From the NCBI RefSeq assembly GCF_000238255.3, contig NZ_CP011039.1:2467001-2531000 (forward strand): a DNA stretch of 64,000 nt. The letters are read 5' to 3'. Positions within the stretch are counted from its first letter, which is position 1. Each line of letters starts with the position of its first letter. Both the position numbers and the translations under genes were made by a program. Origin of the DNA: Pseudoalteromonas spongiae UST010723-006 (GTDB lineage: Bacteria; Pseudomonadota; Gammaproteobacteria; Enterobacterales; Alteromonadaceae). Positions 46,627-56,898 of the stretch are shown here, one piece after another. Below the pieces are notes generated by a model. It worked only from the letters and a program-made list of their open reading frames with translations. It did no database searches and had not been told where the DNA came from.

Positions 46627-46645
46627 ACCGTTTCGACCGGTCGGT
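46627..46645 (-). promoter_or_regulatory. Possible S6:S18 autoregulatory leader element
   Basis: The rpsF leader contains a perfect CGACCGGTCG palindrome flanked by ACCG and CGGT, about 30 bp before the ATG. S6:S18 binds a hairpin with a CCG bulge in such leaders. The match to the published motif is not checked in detail. Confidence 0.3.
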
Positions 46646-46688
46646 TTAAGGCAAGGAAAACAAAGTTTAAATGGTCGAAAGAGCGCAC

Positions 46689-46717
46689 ATTTTACGCACA
46701 TTGATTGCAGAGTGCAA
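46689..46717 (-). promoter_or_regulatory. rpsF operon promoter
   Basis: TTGCAC (46717-46712) and TAAAAT (46694-46689) with a 17-bp spacer, about 95 bp before the rpsF ATG. Confidence 0.6.
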
Positions 46718-46740
46718 ATAGATTTTTTAAGAGAATTTCA

Positions 46741-46782
46741 GGGTTCAGGGTTCAGGGTTCAGGGTTCAGGGTTCAGGGTTCA
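46741..46782. repeat. Tandem heptamer (GGGTTCA)6
   Basis: Six perfect copies of GGGTTCA, preceded by a partial TTCA. They lie between the ferritin gene and the rpsF promoter, 24 bp upstream of the -35. Not in any coding frame. Confidence 0.95.
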
Positions 46783-46823
46783 GCAAAGCTTCTGAAACCT
46801 GCCCCCTTATAACAACAGACTAA

Positions 46824-47348
46824 TTAAGCGCCTGGTTCCATAATTGAAGTAGTGCCTTTTTTCGCAAGCTCAGCAAGATCTTTATCAATCCAGAATAATG
46901 CTTTACCGTCTTCGCCTACTAATTCAATTTTGTCTAAAATACCTTTAAACAGCTTTTCTTCTTCATGTTGTTCAGCAACATACCACTGTAAAAAGTTAAA
47001 TGTTGAATAATCATGAGTAGTAAACGCAACATGCGTTAATTCATTAATTGCTTTGGTGATTTGACACTCGTGCTCCAGTGTTTCTCGAAATACATCACCT
47101 AACGAAGCAAACTCATGTGGTGGCGCAGCGATCGACCCTAAAATTGGCATCGCGCCAGTTTCACTAACATAAGTGAACAAGCGATTCATATGATCCATTT
47201 CTTCTAACGCGTGCTTGCGTAACAGCTCAGCTGCACCTTCAAATCCTTTGTCTTCGCACCATGCGCTCATTTGTAAGTAAAGGTTTGATGAATAAAACTC
47301 TAAATTGATTTGCTCGTTTAATTTTTCAACCATTGCAGGTGCTAACAT
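46824..47348 (-). CDS. ftnA: Non-haem ferritin (FtnA)
   Basis: A 174-residue ferritin with the ferroxidase residues in [25 protein letters not shown] and [14 protein letters not shown], plus QHEEEKLF. It stores iron in a 24-mer shell. The ATG at 47348 has GGAG 7 bp upstream and is chosen over the longer GTG frame from 47360. It is monocistronic. Confidence 0.92.
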   Translation of the reverse strand: MLAPAMVEKLNEQINLEFYSSNLYLQMSAWCEDKGFEGAAELLRKHALEEMDHMNRLFTYVSETGAMPILGSIAAPPHEFASLGDVFRETLEHECQITKAINELTHVAFTTHDYSTFNFLQWYVAEQHEEEKLFKGILDKIELVGEDGKALFWIDKDLAELAKKGTTSIMEPGA

Positions 47349-47645
47349 AACTGACTCCACGACGAAATAGATTAACTAATACCAATTCATTTAATTGCAA
47401 GGAACTAACAGATTGAATAAATACTAACTGCACCTAAACTTATCGATGTTAAATAACACCATAAGAACAATATTGCTTTGTTAGCATTTCATTTATCCTG
47501 CGCTGTATTTAATTACACACGTAACAGAATTGGTTTAAAAGTCCGCATTGTAAGCGTTAAACAGTTAAATGCAAGGCATTTAACTGCTTAATTTAATTAA
47601 AGAAAAACGTGAATAAAAGGGTAATAAAAACAAGTCTTATTTGTT
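47349..47645. other. Intergenic region between ftnA and the peroxiredoxin
   Basis: About 300 bp with no ORF that I can support. It holds the ftnA promoter (not resolved) and the 11-bp hairpin listed separately. Confidence 0.5.
47562..47586 (-). terminator. Hairpin downstream of the peroxiredoxin gene
   Basis: The perfect stem CAGTTAAATGC/GCATTTAACTG with loop AAG, followed by a short T tract on the minus strand. Confidence 0.5.
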
Positions 47646-48119
47646 TCAGAGGTTCGCTAGAACAGCCTCTGCACTTGAAACTTCAAAGGCTTTAGGCTCT
47701 TCTAGCCACAATTGAGTAACAGTTTGATTTTCAACAAGCATGGCGTAACGCTGTGAACGATAACCACCAAATACACCTGTCTCTTTACCTAGCCCTAAGG
47801 CTTTAGTGAAGGCGCCATCACCATCTGCCAACATATCAATATTTGCTGCGCTTTGTGCATCACCCCACGCCTTCATTACAAACGCATCATTAACTGAGAT
47901 ACAAATAATGCGGTCAATTCCTTTTTCTTTAAATGCATTAAAATTCTCAACAAAACCCGGTAAATGCCTTGCTGAACAGGTTGGAGTAAATGCACCTGGT
48001 ACTGCAAACATCACTACTTTTTGATTTGCGAATAAATCAGCAGTCGATGGCGTAGTCATACCATTTTCAGTTAATAGGTTAAATGTATGGTTTGGCAGTG
48101 TTTGGTTCGTTTCAATCAT
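47646..48119 (-). CDS. Peroxiredoxin 5-type thiol peroxidase
   Basis: A 157-residue peroxiredoxin. The catalytic cysteine is in PGAFTPTCSARHLPGF, with the typical downstream SVNDAFVMKAWG and RSQRYAML. It reduces peroxides with thiol donors, often glutathione or glutaredoxin. The ATG at 48119 fits the family; the longer frame begins with GTG at 48152, at the end of the chemoreceptor gene. It follows that gene by about 32 bp. Confidence 0.9.
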   Translation of the reverse strand: MIETNQTLPNHTFNLLTENGMTTPSTADLFANQKVVMFAVPGAFTPTCSARHLPGFVENFNAFKEKGIDRIICISVNDAFVMKAWGDAQSAANIDMLADGDGAFTKALGLGKETGVFGGYRSQRYAMLVENQTVTQLWLEEPKAFEVSSAEAVLANL

Positions 48120-48151
48120 ATCTGTGTCTTCCAATTGTTGGCGAATACCCA

Positions 48152-50059
48152 CTATTGTAGACCTAAAGAATGACGAATTTGAACCATCTTCTGCTCTAAA
48201 TCACTCTGTATTCCTTGTACTTGCGTATTTGATTGTTGTACACGCGTTTTAAGCTGTGCCATCGCGCGCGAAAACTCATTCAAATAATTACTTTGTTCAA
48301 GGGCAAAGCTACTTGCTTGATTTGCCACTTCAGAGGCTGATAGCGCATTATCCGCAACACTACTCGCGGTTTCTTTTAGCTGTGTTGCCGATTTTGTTTG
48401 CTGGCTTGCATTGTCTGCTAGCTCGCCCATTTGTTGCGAAACCTGCTGTGAACTTAAGGTTAAGCCATCTAACTGTTGTTTTATGCTTTGCAATGAGCTT
48501 TGAGTTTGCTTCGCAAGCTGCCTAACTTCATCGGCCACCACTGCAAATCCTCGTCCATGTTCGCCCGCTCGCGCCGACTCAATCGCGGCATTAAGCGCAA
48601 GTAAATTAGTTTGCTCGGCGATGGAGTTGATAACTTCGAGAACAGACGCCACATCACTCACGCCTTTCAGTAGCTGATCCATCGAATCCATACCCGATTG
48701 CACTTGTTGTTGGGTTTTGTTACTCGCCACCAGCATCGACTCAGATTGACTTACACTGGTTTCCATTGCACTGAATGTTAGTTCCGCATTGTTTTTTACC
48801 GTGCCGTTAATATCATTAACTTGCTCGCCAATTTCTGTCACTTGACTCAACAGAGTTTCGCTTTGCACAACCTCATCTATCGATTGCTCTGACGCCGTTA
48901 GCATTACATTTAGCTGCTCACTCATATTTGCTAAAAAGTCGCTCACTAATTGCAAAGTTTCAGCGCGTTCTTGTGCTTCTAATTTTTGCTTTTCAATCAA
49001 TTGATTAAAGTACTGCGCAATTTCACCCATTTCAGTTTTTGGGTTATCTGTTTGAATATGCTCTAAATTATCGTTTTCAATTAGCTTAGAAAATGCGTTT
49101 CTGAGTGCCCTCACAGGTGTAAGCACTTGCTTTCTTTGTGTAAAATAAACCACTGCAGCAATCACAAATAGTCCTACAACCGCCACTAACAAGGTATAAA
49201 ACACGCGCTTTTCGATTAATGCCTGCTCATCACGCAATTGTTTTTCAGCAGTTAAAATGCTGTTAGTTAACGTGCTAATTTCTTCTCGAAGTGATGAAAT
49301 TCCCAACTCACGTTGTTCATTTAAACGCTTGGTATTTGCCAACTCTTTTGGCAAACGATTGGGTAAACTAACAAGTTCAGCTTGGATCTCTTCACCAAGA
49401 TCTTCAGGCTCATCGCCCGTTAGCATTAGTTCGTCTTCATCAATATTAGGGTCAAAAACACCTAATAAGGGTAGGTTTTCAATCTCTTTTGCAACTCGTG
49501 TCAGTTCAGTCAGAACCAAATTGGTACTTTCTAAATTGTTTTCTTTCAATGCGATAACAAGTTGCACGACATTTGTTTGATAGGCATTTGCCAATACATA
49601 AAAACGTGTTTGGCCATTTGAGCTTTGCGCTTTCTGCGCGTACTGACTTAAAGCACTAGCATAATCTGCCATTTCATTGAGCGCATGGTCAATCAATGCA
49701 TTTTTATTACCGCTTAACTTACCCAGTGCCAAGTATTTTCCGTCAATGCCGATTTTTAGCTGTGTTAATTGCGCTTGCAAAGAGGACGAAATAGAGGCCG
49801 GTAAAATCGTTAACTTTTGCTCAACCGATTCAATATGTGACTTTGCCAAAGTTAAGTACTGGTTATCACCATAAGTTAAATAATCTTGCAGGCTATTCGC
49901 TAAGTCGACTACAACCGTATTTTTAAGCTGATTGTACGAAACAGTTTGTTGATTAAGGGTGTTTATTGTTTGGCTTGCCCACAAAAGTACAACAGCAAGT
50001 GCAATACTGATGGCACTTAAAACGACTAAAAGTAATCGGGTAAAACTTGAAACGCGCAT
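48152..50059 (-). CDS. Methyl-accepting chemotaxis protein
   Basis: A 635-residue receptor. Membrane helices lie at about residues 9-29 and 288-308, flanking a helical periplasmic sensor of about 255 residues that contains a short acidic segment near 205-215. A HAMP domain ([11 protein letters not shown]) and a long coiled signalling domain follow, with the hairpin tip [34 protein letters not shown]. The ligand is unknown. No C-terminal CheR-binding pentapeptide is seen. Confidence 0.92.
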   Translation of the reverse strand: MRVSSFTRLLLVVLSAISIALAVVLLWASQTINTLNQQTVSYNQLKNTVVVDLANSLQDYLTYGDNQYLTLAKSHIESVEQKLTILPASISSSLQAQLTQLKIGIDGKYLALGKLSGNKNALIDHALNEMADYASALSQYAQKAQSSNGQTRFYVLANAYQTNVVQLVIALKENNLESTNLVLTELTRVAKEIENLPLLGVFDPNIDEDELMLTGDEPEDLGEEIQAELVSLPNRLPKELANTKRLNEQRELGISSLREEISTLTNSILTAEKQLRDEQALIEKRVFYTLLVAVVGLFVIAAVVYFTQRKQVLTPVRALRNAFSKLIENDNLEHIQTDNPKTEMGEIAQYFNQLIEKQKLEAQERAETLQLVSDFLANMSEQLNVMLTASEQSIDEVVQSETLLSQVTEIGEQVNDINGTVKNNAELTFSAMETSVSQSESMLVASNKTQQQVQSGMDSMDQLLKGVSDVASVLEVINSIAEQTNLLALNAAIESARAGEHGRGFAVVADEVRQLAKQTQSSLQSIKQQLDGLTLSSQQVSQQMGELADNASQQTKSATQLKETASSVADNALSASEVANQASSFALEQSNYLNEFSRAMAQLKTRVQQSNTQVQGIQSDLEQKMVQIRHSLGLQ

Positions 50060-50105
50060 AGGGCACTCTAAATCTATTAACTTGCCCTGCGAGTATATGA
50101 CTTTA

Positions 50106-50882
50106 TTATGACGTTTTTGTTTCAGTCATCGCTGCTTTGACATAAACGTCAAAGCGATTTTTCTTAGTTTTGATTTGCATCGACGGCGTTTTTTCAGCTA
50201 AAAAGGGCGCGTAATCAGGGCGTTTTACCACAACTCGTTTCGATGCTAATTGATACGCTGGCGCTAACAATTCATCAGCATCTAAATCAGAACCAACTAA
50301 TGATTGAAACACCCGCATTTCTTTTTTCACCGCCGCTGATTTTTCACGGTGTGGAAACATGGGATCAAGGTACACTACGTCAATTTCGCTATGAGTATCT
50401 GGCAACAACTGGTGACTCGAGCCAAATGCCATTTTCATACGCTCGCTCATCCAACTGCCAATTTCGGCATCAAGATACGCGCGCTCTAAGCCATCAAATA
50501 AAAGTGCAGCAACAACTGGGTGACGCTCATGTAACGTCACTGTACAGCCAAGCGATGCCAAAACAAAACCATCACGCCCCAATCCGGCTGTACCATCAAG
50601 TACATGCGGTGTGATGCCTTTACCTTTGTTTAAACCAATTGCTTTAGCGATAGCTTGCCCTTTACCACCACCAAATTTGCGTCTGTGTGCAGCAGCACCT
50701 GTTACAAAATCAACACGAATCGCCCCCAATTTTGGCTCATCATTTTTGCTTAATGCCAACCCATCGCGATCATAATGAAGGGAAAATAACGGATTGCTCG
50801 ATAACCATTCAGATAACGCAAAGCGCTTATCAAGCTGTTCAAGGTAGTCTTTTTGTTCAGGAATGCTGTTAGCAATTAACAC
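50106..50882 (-). CDS. rsmJ: 16S rRNA (guanine-1516-N2)-methyltransferase RsmJ
   Basis: A 258-residue SAM enzyme. The conserved [21 protein letters not shown], motif [19 protein letters not shown], and the catalytic [25 protein letters not shown] are all present. The frame starts with GTG at 50882; no good ribosome site is visible, so the exact start is uncertain. Confidence 0.93.
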   Translation of the reverse strand: MLIANSIPEQKDYLEQLDKRFALSEWLSSNPLFSLHYDRDGLALSKNDEPKLGAIRVDFVTGAAAHRRKFGGGKGQAIAKAIGLNKGKGITPHVLDGTAGLGRDGFVLASLGCTVTLHERHPVVAALLFDGLERAYLDAEIGSWMSERMKMAFGSSHQLLPDTHSEIDVVYLDPMFPHREKSAAVKKEMRVFQSLVGSDLDADELLAPAYQLASKRVVVKRPDYAPFLAEKTPSMQIKTKKNRFDVYVKAAMTETKTS

Positions 50883-50963
50883 AGAAAATCCATTGCTAAA
50901 TATTGAGATGACAACATTATAGTGATTAGCAAAGTATTTTTATACGCGAATAATGCAAACTTG

Positions 50964-52172
50964 TTAAAATAGCTCAATATCGTCCTGCGACGTAATTTCG
51001 TTAATTTCTTCTCTTTGTTGTTCTTGTTCAAGTCTTTCAAGTATTTTTTCACGCTCTTTCATAATGTGGTCAAGGTATGTCATCACTTCATTAAATGAGC
51101 TTTGAATTTCATCACCAACGGTTAAATGATAGCGCAAACTTTCTACAGTCTCTTCTACTGAGCCTAAAATATACTCTTCTTGGTCTGACTCTAACGCCAA
51201 CCGCGGCACAGTATCACAAAAGCGCTGATATAAGGTTTCTATCAATTCAACCGACACTTTACTATTGTTATACAAGCTTTGTAGCTGTGCACGCAGTGTA
51301 CTGTCTACCAGTTCAAACGTTTTAGTGATTTGTTGCGCTTGCTCCGATAACTGATTATGCAATTCGAGTGTACCAAGCTTGGCGTTTGTTGCTTCCAAAA
51401 TATGTGGAAACAAATCTTTATAACGACCATAAAGTGGCGCGTCATCTACAGGCATATTTTTTACTAACAACGAGACATTTGGGTAGTTAATAATTGTGCG
51501 CGAACCAAAATCGATAAACCGCTCGCCTTCTTTCGCGTTGAGCATCAGCTCCTTCTCAAGAGGACATACTGCACTATTGTTGGAGAAAAATTCATTACCA
51601 CTTTCAAACCAAAACGCTGTGACAACATTTAAATTAAGCGGTGAAAAAAACTCAAATAAACACTCAGAAAGGCGCGTAAGTGACTTAACACCATAAGTTT
51701 GACTTACATACCGCATGGCGCGCCCCATATCGCTGTAATCTGTCATTGCGATTGCGGCAGTATTTTGCGCTTGTTCTATATCTTGCTTTAATAATTGTGA
51801 CTGCTTTTTATATTGGTGAAGTACTTTAATGCGTGCTAATAACTCTTCTGTTTCAAATGGTTTAACGATGTAATCATCTGCACCAGAATTATAGCCTTTG
51901 ATGCGCTCTTCAAGAGAGCTACAAGACGATAAGAACATGATTGGAATGTCTTGGGTATCAAGTTGTTGCTTTAACTTGCTACATACTTCAAACCCATTAA
52001 TACCTGGCATTTCAACATCGAGCAAAATGATATCTGGATGAGTATCCCTTGCCATTTTAATGCCCTCTTCACCATTATATGCATGACTTACTTGGTTATT
52101 ATCGGTGAGCGTTTTCTCGATTATTTGGTGGATTAGCTTGTCATCATCAATAGCAAGTACACTGGTTAACAT
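50964..52172 (-). CDS. Response regulator with C-terminal helical domain
   Basis: A 402-residue protein. The receiver domain has IDDDKLIH, phosphoacceptor Asp in LLDVEMPGING, and the lysine in YIVKPF. The remaining 270 residues are mostly helical, with coiled-coil segments near 125-150 and at the C-terminus (MKEREKILERLEQEQQREE), and no recognised output domain. It may act by protein contact. No kinase is adjacent. Confidence 0.85.
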   Translation of the reverse strand: MLTSVLAIDDDKLIHQIIEKTLTDNNQVSHAYNGEEGIKMARDTHPDIILLDVEMPGINGFEVCSKLKQQLDTQDIPIMFLSSCSSLEERIKGYNSGADDYIVKPFETEELLARIKVLHQYKKQSQLLKQDIEQAQNTAAIAMTDYSDMGRAMRYVSQTYGVKSLTRLSECLFEFFSPLNLNVVTAFWFESGNEFFSNNSAVCPLEKELMLNAKEGERFIDFGSRTIINYPNVSLLVKNMPVDDAPLYGRYKDLFPHILEATNAKLGTLELHNQLSEQAQQITKTFELVDSTLRAQLQSLYNNSKVSVELIETLYQRFCDTVPRLALESDQEEYILGSVEETVESLRYHLTVGDEIQSSFNEVMTYLDHIMKEREKILERLEQEQQREEINEITSQDDIELF

Positions 52173-52233
52173 GCCTAAACCTATATTATTTATTAGCTAA
52201 AATTAAGCATAGACTTAACCAAATGAAATGCAT

Positions 52234-52261
52234 AAAAAAAGCCGCTAAATTTTAGCGGCTT
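52234..52261 (-). terminator. Terminator, probably of prlC, separated from it by the mobile element
   Basis: The stem GCCGCTAAA/TTTAGCGGC is followed by T7 on the minus strand, so it acts on transcripts coming from the prlC side. Confidence 0.75.
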
Positions 52262-52263
52262 AT

Positions 52264-52577
52264 TAGGGTCTGTTGACCTTTGCTATTCTATTTTTGTTCT
52301 CTTTGAGCGTGCTTTTATCGCGGCGCTCGATGTGTGGCCTAGCAATCTAAGCGAATATCGAGCAAAGCTTCCGCGTCCTGCTCACGCCCCTTACCTACAT
52401 CCATATAGGCAACAATGAGAAAAGTGCGCTCAAAAGAACCGTTCGGCAGCGCTTGATTGGGTTTTCTACTGTGTTATCGGCTGACTCACATAGAATAACT
52501 ATGCAACGCAGCCTCTGCCTTGTATAAAACCCAATCAAACTGCTGCAAAAACGAACTTGAAAGGTCAACAGACCCTA
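52264..52577. mobile_element. Palindromic MITE-like element with 17-bp terminal inverted repeats
   Basis: AGGGTCTGTTGACCTTT at 52265-52281 is repeated as its exact complement at 52560-52576. The flanking TA on both sides (52264-52265 and 52576-52577) is consistent with a TA target duplication, giving an element of about 310 bp starting GGGTC. Inside, TTGATTGGGTTTT (52453-52465) and its complement (52526-52538) form a second inverted pair, and TTGAGCGTGCTTTT near 52303 is nearly repeated in inverse orientation near 52420. No coding frame of significant length is present, so it should need a transposase in trans. Confidence 0.75.
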
Positions 52578-52580
52578 GAT

Positions 52581-54617
52581 TTATTGAATACCGCTATGGC
52601 GCAGCAAGGCATCCACATTTGGCTCTCGCCCTCTAAATGCAACAAATAGTTCCATAGGCTCTTTAGAGCCGCCCATTTCAAGCACATTATTTAAGAATGA
52701 TTGGCCTGTCTCTGCATTAAAAATGCCTTCTTCTTCAAAACGAGAGAACGCATCAGCAGAAAGCACTTCAGCCCATTTATATGAGTAATATCCTGCCGAG
52801 TAACCACCAGCAAAAATATGACTAAAGCCATGTTGAAAACGATTAAACTCAGGCGCTTTTACAACCGATACTTGTTGACGCACCTTATTTAAAATTGTCT
52901 GAATTTCATCGCCATTTGATGGGTTGTAGTCAGCATGAATATGGAAATCAAATAATGAGAACTCTAATTGGCGAATCATCATCATTGCTGATTGATAGTT
53001 TTTCGCCGCTAACAATTTATCGAGCAAATCCTTCGGTAGTGGTTCACCTGTTTCATAGTGACCCGAAATAAACGCCAGAGCATCTTCTTCATAACACCAG
53101 TTTTCTAAAAATTGGCTTGGTAATTCAACCGCATCCCACGCCACACCATTAATGCCCGAAACTGCGCCCACATCCACTTGCGTTAGCATATGGTGAATAC
53201 CATGACCAAACTCATGGAATAAAGTGGTTACTTCGTAGTGTGTAAATAACGCTGGTTTATCACCAACCGGTTTATTGAAGTTACATACCAAATAAGCCAC
53301 AGGCAATTGTACGTCACCATTAGCACGCACTTTGCGGCCAATGCAATCATCCATCCACGCGCCACCGCGTTTATGGTCGCGCGCATATAAGTCTAAATAG
53401 AATGAACCGCGTTTTTCGCCGCTGTTATCAAAAATCTCAAAAAAGCGAACATCTTTGTGCCACGTATCAACACCTTGTACTTCTTTAACCTCAATACCAA
53501 ATAGACGGTTTACGGTTTCAAACAAGCCACTTAGCACTTTGTTTTCCGGGAAGTATGGGCGCAAAATTTCATCTGAAATGGCGTATTTTTCCTGCTTAAG
53601 CTTTTCACTGTAATAGGTGTAATCCCATGCTTCTAACTTGCTAATACCGTGTTTTTCGTTTGCATAGGCAGTTAGCTCTGCAAGTTCTGCTTGCGCTTGA
53701 GGTTTTGATTTTGTTGCAAGGTCATTTAAAAAATCGAACACTTGTTGTGGCGATTCTGCCATTTTGGTTGCCAGTGACTTATCTGCAAAGTTTTCGAAAT
53801 CGAGCAATTGCGCCAGCTCATGACGAAGTGCAAGCTCTTCGGCCATAATGGCGCTGTTATCAAACTCACCGGCATTTGGGCCTTGATCAGACGCTCTGGT
53901 GCTAAATGCAATATAGGTTTCTTTACGCAGTTCACGGTTATCCGCATGGGTCATCACAGGTAAATACGATGGAAAATCGAGCGTAAATAACCAACCTTCC
54001 AACTCTTTACTTTCCGCTGTGTGTTTTGCAAGAGCAATTGCTGACTCTGGTAAGCCCGCTAAATCCGCTTCATCTGTGATGTGTTTTTGCCAAGCAAGCG
54101 TGGCATCCATCACATTATTGCCAAACTTAGCAGCAAGCTCTGATAAACGTGCAACAATTTCGCCGTAACGTTTTTGTTTTTCTTCAGGCAATGCAATGCC
54201 TGAAAGTTTAAAGTCACGCAAGCTATTATTGATCGCTTTTTGCTGTGCCTCTGAAAGGTTTGCAAACTCATCGCTTTCAGCAATCGCTTTCGTTGCTAAA
54301 AATAACCCCTGGTGTTGACCAACAAAGGTTGAATATTCCGAGATAAGCGGTAAACACTCATCATAGGCTGCACGCAGTTCTTCACTGTTTACCACTGAAT
54401 GCATATGCGACACTGGTGACCAAAGACGCGTTAATTTATCGTCAACTTCATCCAGTGGCACAATAAAGTTATCCCAAGTATACGACTCTTGCGCTAATAC
54501 TTGCTCAATCGTTTGCTTACAATCCGCAATACCCTGTTTTAATGCAGGCACAATGTGCTCAGGTTTAATTTGTGAAAATGGTGGTAACCCTTCAAGGCCA
54601 ATTAATGGATTAGTCAT
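52581..54617 (-). CDS. prlC: Oligopeptidase A (M3 family)
   Basis: A 678-residue cytoplasmic zinc peptidase. The zinc motif HEFGHGIHHML is intact, followed by the family motifs SQFLENW and HIFAGGYSAGYYSYKW. It degrades short peptides and cleaved signal peptides. The mobile element begins only 4-5 bp after the stop. It is divergent from gor. Confidence 0.96.
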   Translation of the reverse strand: MTNPLIGLEGLPPFSQIKPEHIVPALKQGIADCKQTIEQVLAQESYTWDNFIVPLDEVDDKLTRLWSPVSHMHSVVNSEELRAAYDECLPLISEYSTFVGQHQGLFLATKAIAESDEFANLSEAQQKAINNSLRDFKLSGIALPEEKQKRYGEIVARLSELAAKFGNNVMDATLAWQKHITDEADLAGLPESAIALAKHTAESKELEGWLFTLDFPSYLPVMTHADNRELRKETYIAFSTRASDQGPNAGEFDNSAIMAEELALRHELAQLLDFENFADKSLATKMAESPQQVFDFLNDLATKSKPQAQAELAELTAYANEKHGISKLEAWDYTYYSEKLKQEKYAISDEILRPYFPENKVLSGLFETVNRLFGIEVKEVQGVDTWHKDVRFFEIFDNSGEKRGSFYLDLYARDHKRGGAWMDDCIGRKVRANGDVQLPVAYLVCNFNKPVGDKPALFTHYEVTTLFHEFGHGIHHMLTQVDVGAVSGINGVAWDAVELPSQFLENWCYEEDALAFISGHYETGEPLPKDLLDKLLAAKNYQSAMMMIRQLEFSLFDFHIHADYNPSNGDEIQTILNKVRQQVSVVKAPEFNRFQHGFSHIFAGGYSAGYYSYKWAEVLSADAFSRFEEEGIFNAETGQSFLNNVLEMGGSKEPMELFVAFRGREPNVDALLRHSGIQ

Positions 54618-54754
54618 AAAACGCTTCTTATTAATTTGTCATTGTTAATTTAGATTGGGGCAATCGATAAAAATTGCAAGTTAGGCTATTGTGTTATCGG
54701 TTAGAATACCTATATCTGATTAAAACAAAGATTTAAAAAATTAAGGAACTTCAA

Positions 54755-56113
54755 ATGGCAAAGCATTTTGATTATATCGCTATCGGCGGTGGCAGTGGTG
54801 GCATTGCATCAGCAAACCGAGCAGCAATGCGCGGTGCAAACGTCGCCCTAGTAGAAGCAGGCCCGCTAGGTGGCACCTGTGTAAATGTTGGCTGTGTTCC
54901 TAAAAAAGTAATGTGGCATGGTGCGCAAGTTGCTGAAGCGATAAAACTATATGCACCTGACTACGGTTTTGACGTTGAAATTAAAGAGTTTAATTGGGCT
55001 AAATTACTTGAGAGTCGTGAAGCTTACATTGGCCGTATTCATAATGGCTATGATAATTACCTAGCAAAAAATGGCGTTACCGTAATCCAAGGCTTCGCAA
55101 AATTTGTCGATAATAAAACCATTGAAGTGAATGGTGAGCACTACACTGCCGACCATATTCTTGTTGCTGTTGGCGGTCGCCCTAGCATTCCAAATATTCC
55201 TGGTGCTGAATACGGCATCGACTCAAACGGCTTTTTTGAGTTAAAAGAGCAGCCTAAACGTGTAGCAGTAGTAGGTGCTGGTTATATTGCAGTTGAACTT
55301 GCAGGCGTAATGCACGGTTTAGGCACTGAAACGCATTTATGCGTTCGCCGTGATACACCGCTTCGCACATTTGACCCACTTATTGTTGATACTCTGATGG
55401 AAGTAATTGAATCAGAAGGTCCAACACTTCACACTAACGCTACGCCAAAAGAAGTTACGAAAGAATCAGACGGTTCTTTAACGCTGCACTTTGAAAATGG
55501 TAACAGCGTTAATGTTGACCAAGTTATTTGGGCGATTGGTCGTCAGCCAACCACAGATAAAATCAATATTGCAGCAGCAGGTGTTGAGTTAACAGAATCA
55601 GGCCACGTAAAAGTGGATGAATTCCAAAATACCTCAGCTGAAGGCGTTTACGCTGTTGGCGATATTATTGAAAACGGTATTGAACTTACCCCTGTGGCTG
55701 TTAAAGCTGGACGCTTATTGTCCGAGCGCTTATTCAACCCTGAAATGCCAAATGCCAAAATGGACTACAACTTAGTACCAACCGTTGTATTTAGCCACCC
55801 TCCAATTGGCACTATTGGTTTAACTGAAACCGAGGCCCGTGAACAGTTTGGTGATGATGACATTAAAGTGTATACCTCAAGTTTTACTGCAATGTACACT
55901 GCAGTAACACAGCACCGTCAACCATGTAAAATGAAACTGGTATGCCAAGGCCCTAACGAGAAAATTGTTGGCTTGCACGGCATTGGTTTTGCCGTTGATG
56001 AAATGATCCAAGGTTTTGGCGTTGCCATGAAGATGGGTGCAACAAAGGCTGATTTTGATTCAGTTGTGGCGATACACCCTACTGGTTCAGAAGAATTTGT
56101 TACTATGCGTTAG
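54755..56113 (+). CDS. gor: Glutathione-disulfide reductase
   Basis: A 452-residue FAD enzyme. The redox-active disulfide is in [16 protein letters not shown], with the FAD motif [11 protein letters not shown], the NADPH motif [12 protein letters not shown] and the C-terminal [12 protein letters not shown] containing the catalytic His/Glu. It regenerates reduced glutathione with NADPH. AAGGAA is 7 bp upstream of the ATG. Single gene with its own terminator. Confidence 0.96.
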   Translation: MAKHFDYIAIGGGSGGIASANRAAMRGANVALVEAGPLGGTCVNVGCVPKKVMWHGAQVAEAIKLYAPDYGFDVEIKEFNWAKLLESREAYIGRIHNGYDNYLAKNGVTVIQGFAKFVDNKTIEVNGEHYTADHILVAVGGRPSIPNIPGAEYGIDSNGFFELKEQPKRVAVVGAGYIAVELAGVMHGLGTETHLCVRRDTPLRTFDPLIVDTLMEVIESEGPTLHTNATPKEVTKESDGSLTLHFENGNSVNVDQVIWAIGRQPTTDKINIAAAGVELTESGHVKVDEFQNTSAEGVYAVGDIIENGIELTPVAVKAGRLLSERLFNPEMPNAKMDYNLVPTVVFSHPPIGTIGLTETEAREQFGDDDIKVYTSSFTAMYTAVTQHRQPCKMKLVCQGPNEKIVGLHGIGFAVDEMIQGFGVAMKMGATKADFDSVVAIHPTGSEEFVTMR

Positions 56114-56157
56114 GAACTGAGTAAAAAGTCGCTCTAACGCTAATAGAAAAACAAAAA

Positions 56158-56181
56158 AGGGTATCATTTGATACCCTTTTC
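56158..56181. terminator. Terminator between gor and the response regulator gene
   Basis: The stem AAGGGTATCA/TGATACCCTT, with flanking A and T runs. Confidence 0.85.
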
Positions 56182-56200
56182 GTTTACACATCAAATGAAA

Positions 56201-56887
56201 TTATCCAGTAAATAAATAGCCTTTAGAGCGCACAGTTTTAATTATGCTTGGCTGATTTGGGTCGCTTTCTAACTTACTGCGAATCGATGAAATATAAATA
56301 TCCACTTGGCGATTTTGACCATCATAATCAATGCCCCACAGGGTTTTGAAAATGGTATCTCGCGTTATCACTTCACCACTATGCTCCACCAGCAACAGCA
56401 ACAAATCATACTCAGGGGCTGCGAATTCTAATACACGATCTCGCTTTTTAACTTCACGTTTATGCTTATTAATAGTGATATCGTTAAATGAAATACCCTG
56501 CTCTTTCATTACTTCAGTGTTCACTTCTCGGCGTAATAAGGCGCGACACTTTGCTAATAATAAACGCGGCTCGATTGGCTTAGAAATATAGTCGTCAGCA
56601 CCAAACTCTAAACCCAACACCTGATCAATTGTGTCACCTCGCGCAGTTAACATAGCCACTTTACCAGTGTAGGCAGGTTTTATTTGTTGGAATACTTGCA
56701 TACCATCAATATCTGGCAGCATTAAATCCAGTAACACTAAATCTGGTTGCTCGGCAATAATCTGTTGTACTGCGGTTTGTCCTTCGCTTATCACAGTACA
56801 ATTAAACTCGAACTGCTGAAAAAACGACTGTGTTAAACTCGCCAACTCAGCATCATCTTCAACAATTATCAGATTATATTTTTCCAT
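56201..56887 (-). CDS. OmpR-family response regulator
   Basis: A 228-residue regulator. The receiver has IVEDDAEL, phosphoacceptor in LLDLMLPDIDG and KPIEPRLL. The winged-helix DNA-binding domain includes VDIYISSIRSKLESD and TVRSKGYLF. It is the last gene of a four-gene operon and is presumably phosphorylated by the histidine kinase that begins it. 11 bp separate it from the barrel gene. Confidence 0.93.
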   Translation of the reverse strand: MEKYNLIIVEDDAELASLTQSFFQQFEFNCTVISEGQTAVQQIIAEQPDLVLLDLMLPDIDGMQVFQQIKPAYTGKVAMLTARGDTIDQVLGLEFGADDYISKPIEPRLLLAKCRALLRREVNTEVMKEQGISFNDITINKHKREVKKRDRVLEFAAPEYDLLLLLVEHSGEVITRDTIFKTLWGIDYDGQNRQVDIYISSIRSKLESDPNQPSIIKTVRSKGYLFTG

Positions 56888-56898
56888 TTAATGCCACT

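Noticed and set aside
46741..46782. Possible CRISPR or telomere-like array
   Set aside because: The repeats are 7 bp and directly abutting with no spacers, and no cas genes are present.
50243..50614. 123-codon plus-strand frame over rsmJ
   Set aside because: RsmJ on the minus strand matches the family along its full length; the overlapping frame is a shadow.
52266..52575. Possible structured non-coding RNA instead of a mobile element
   Set aside because: Exact terminal inverted repeats with flanking TA fit a transposable element better, although transcription as part of prlC mRNA is possible.
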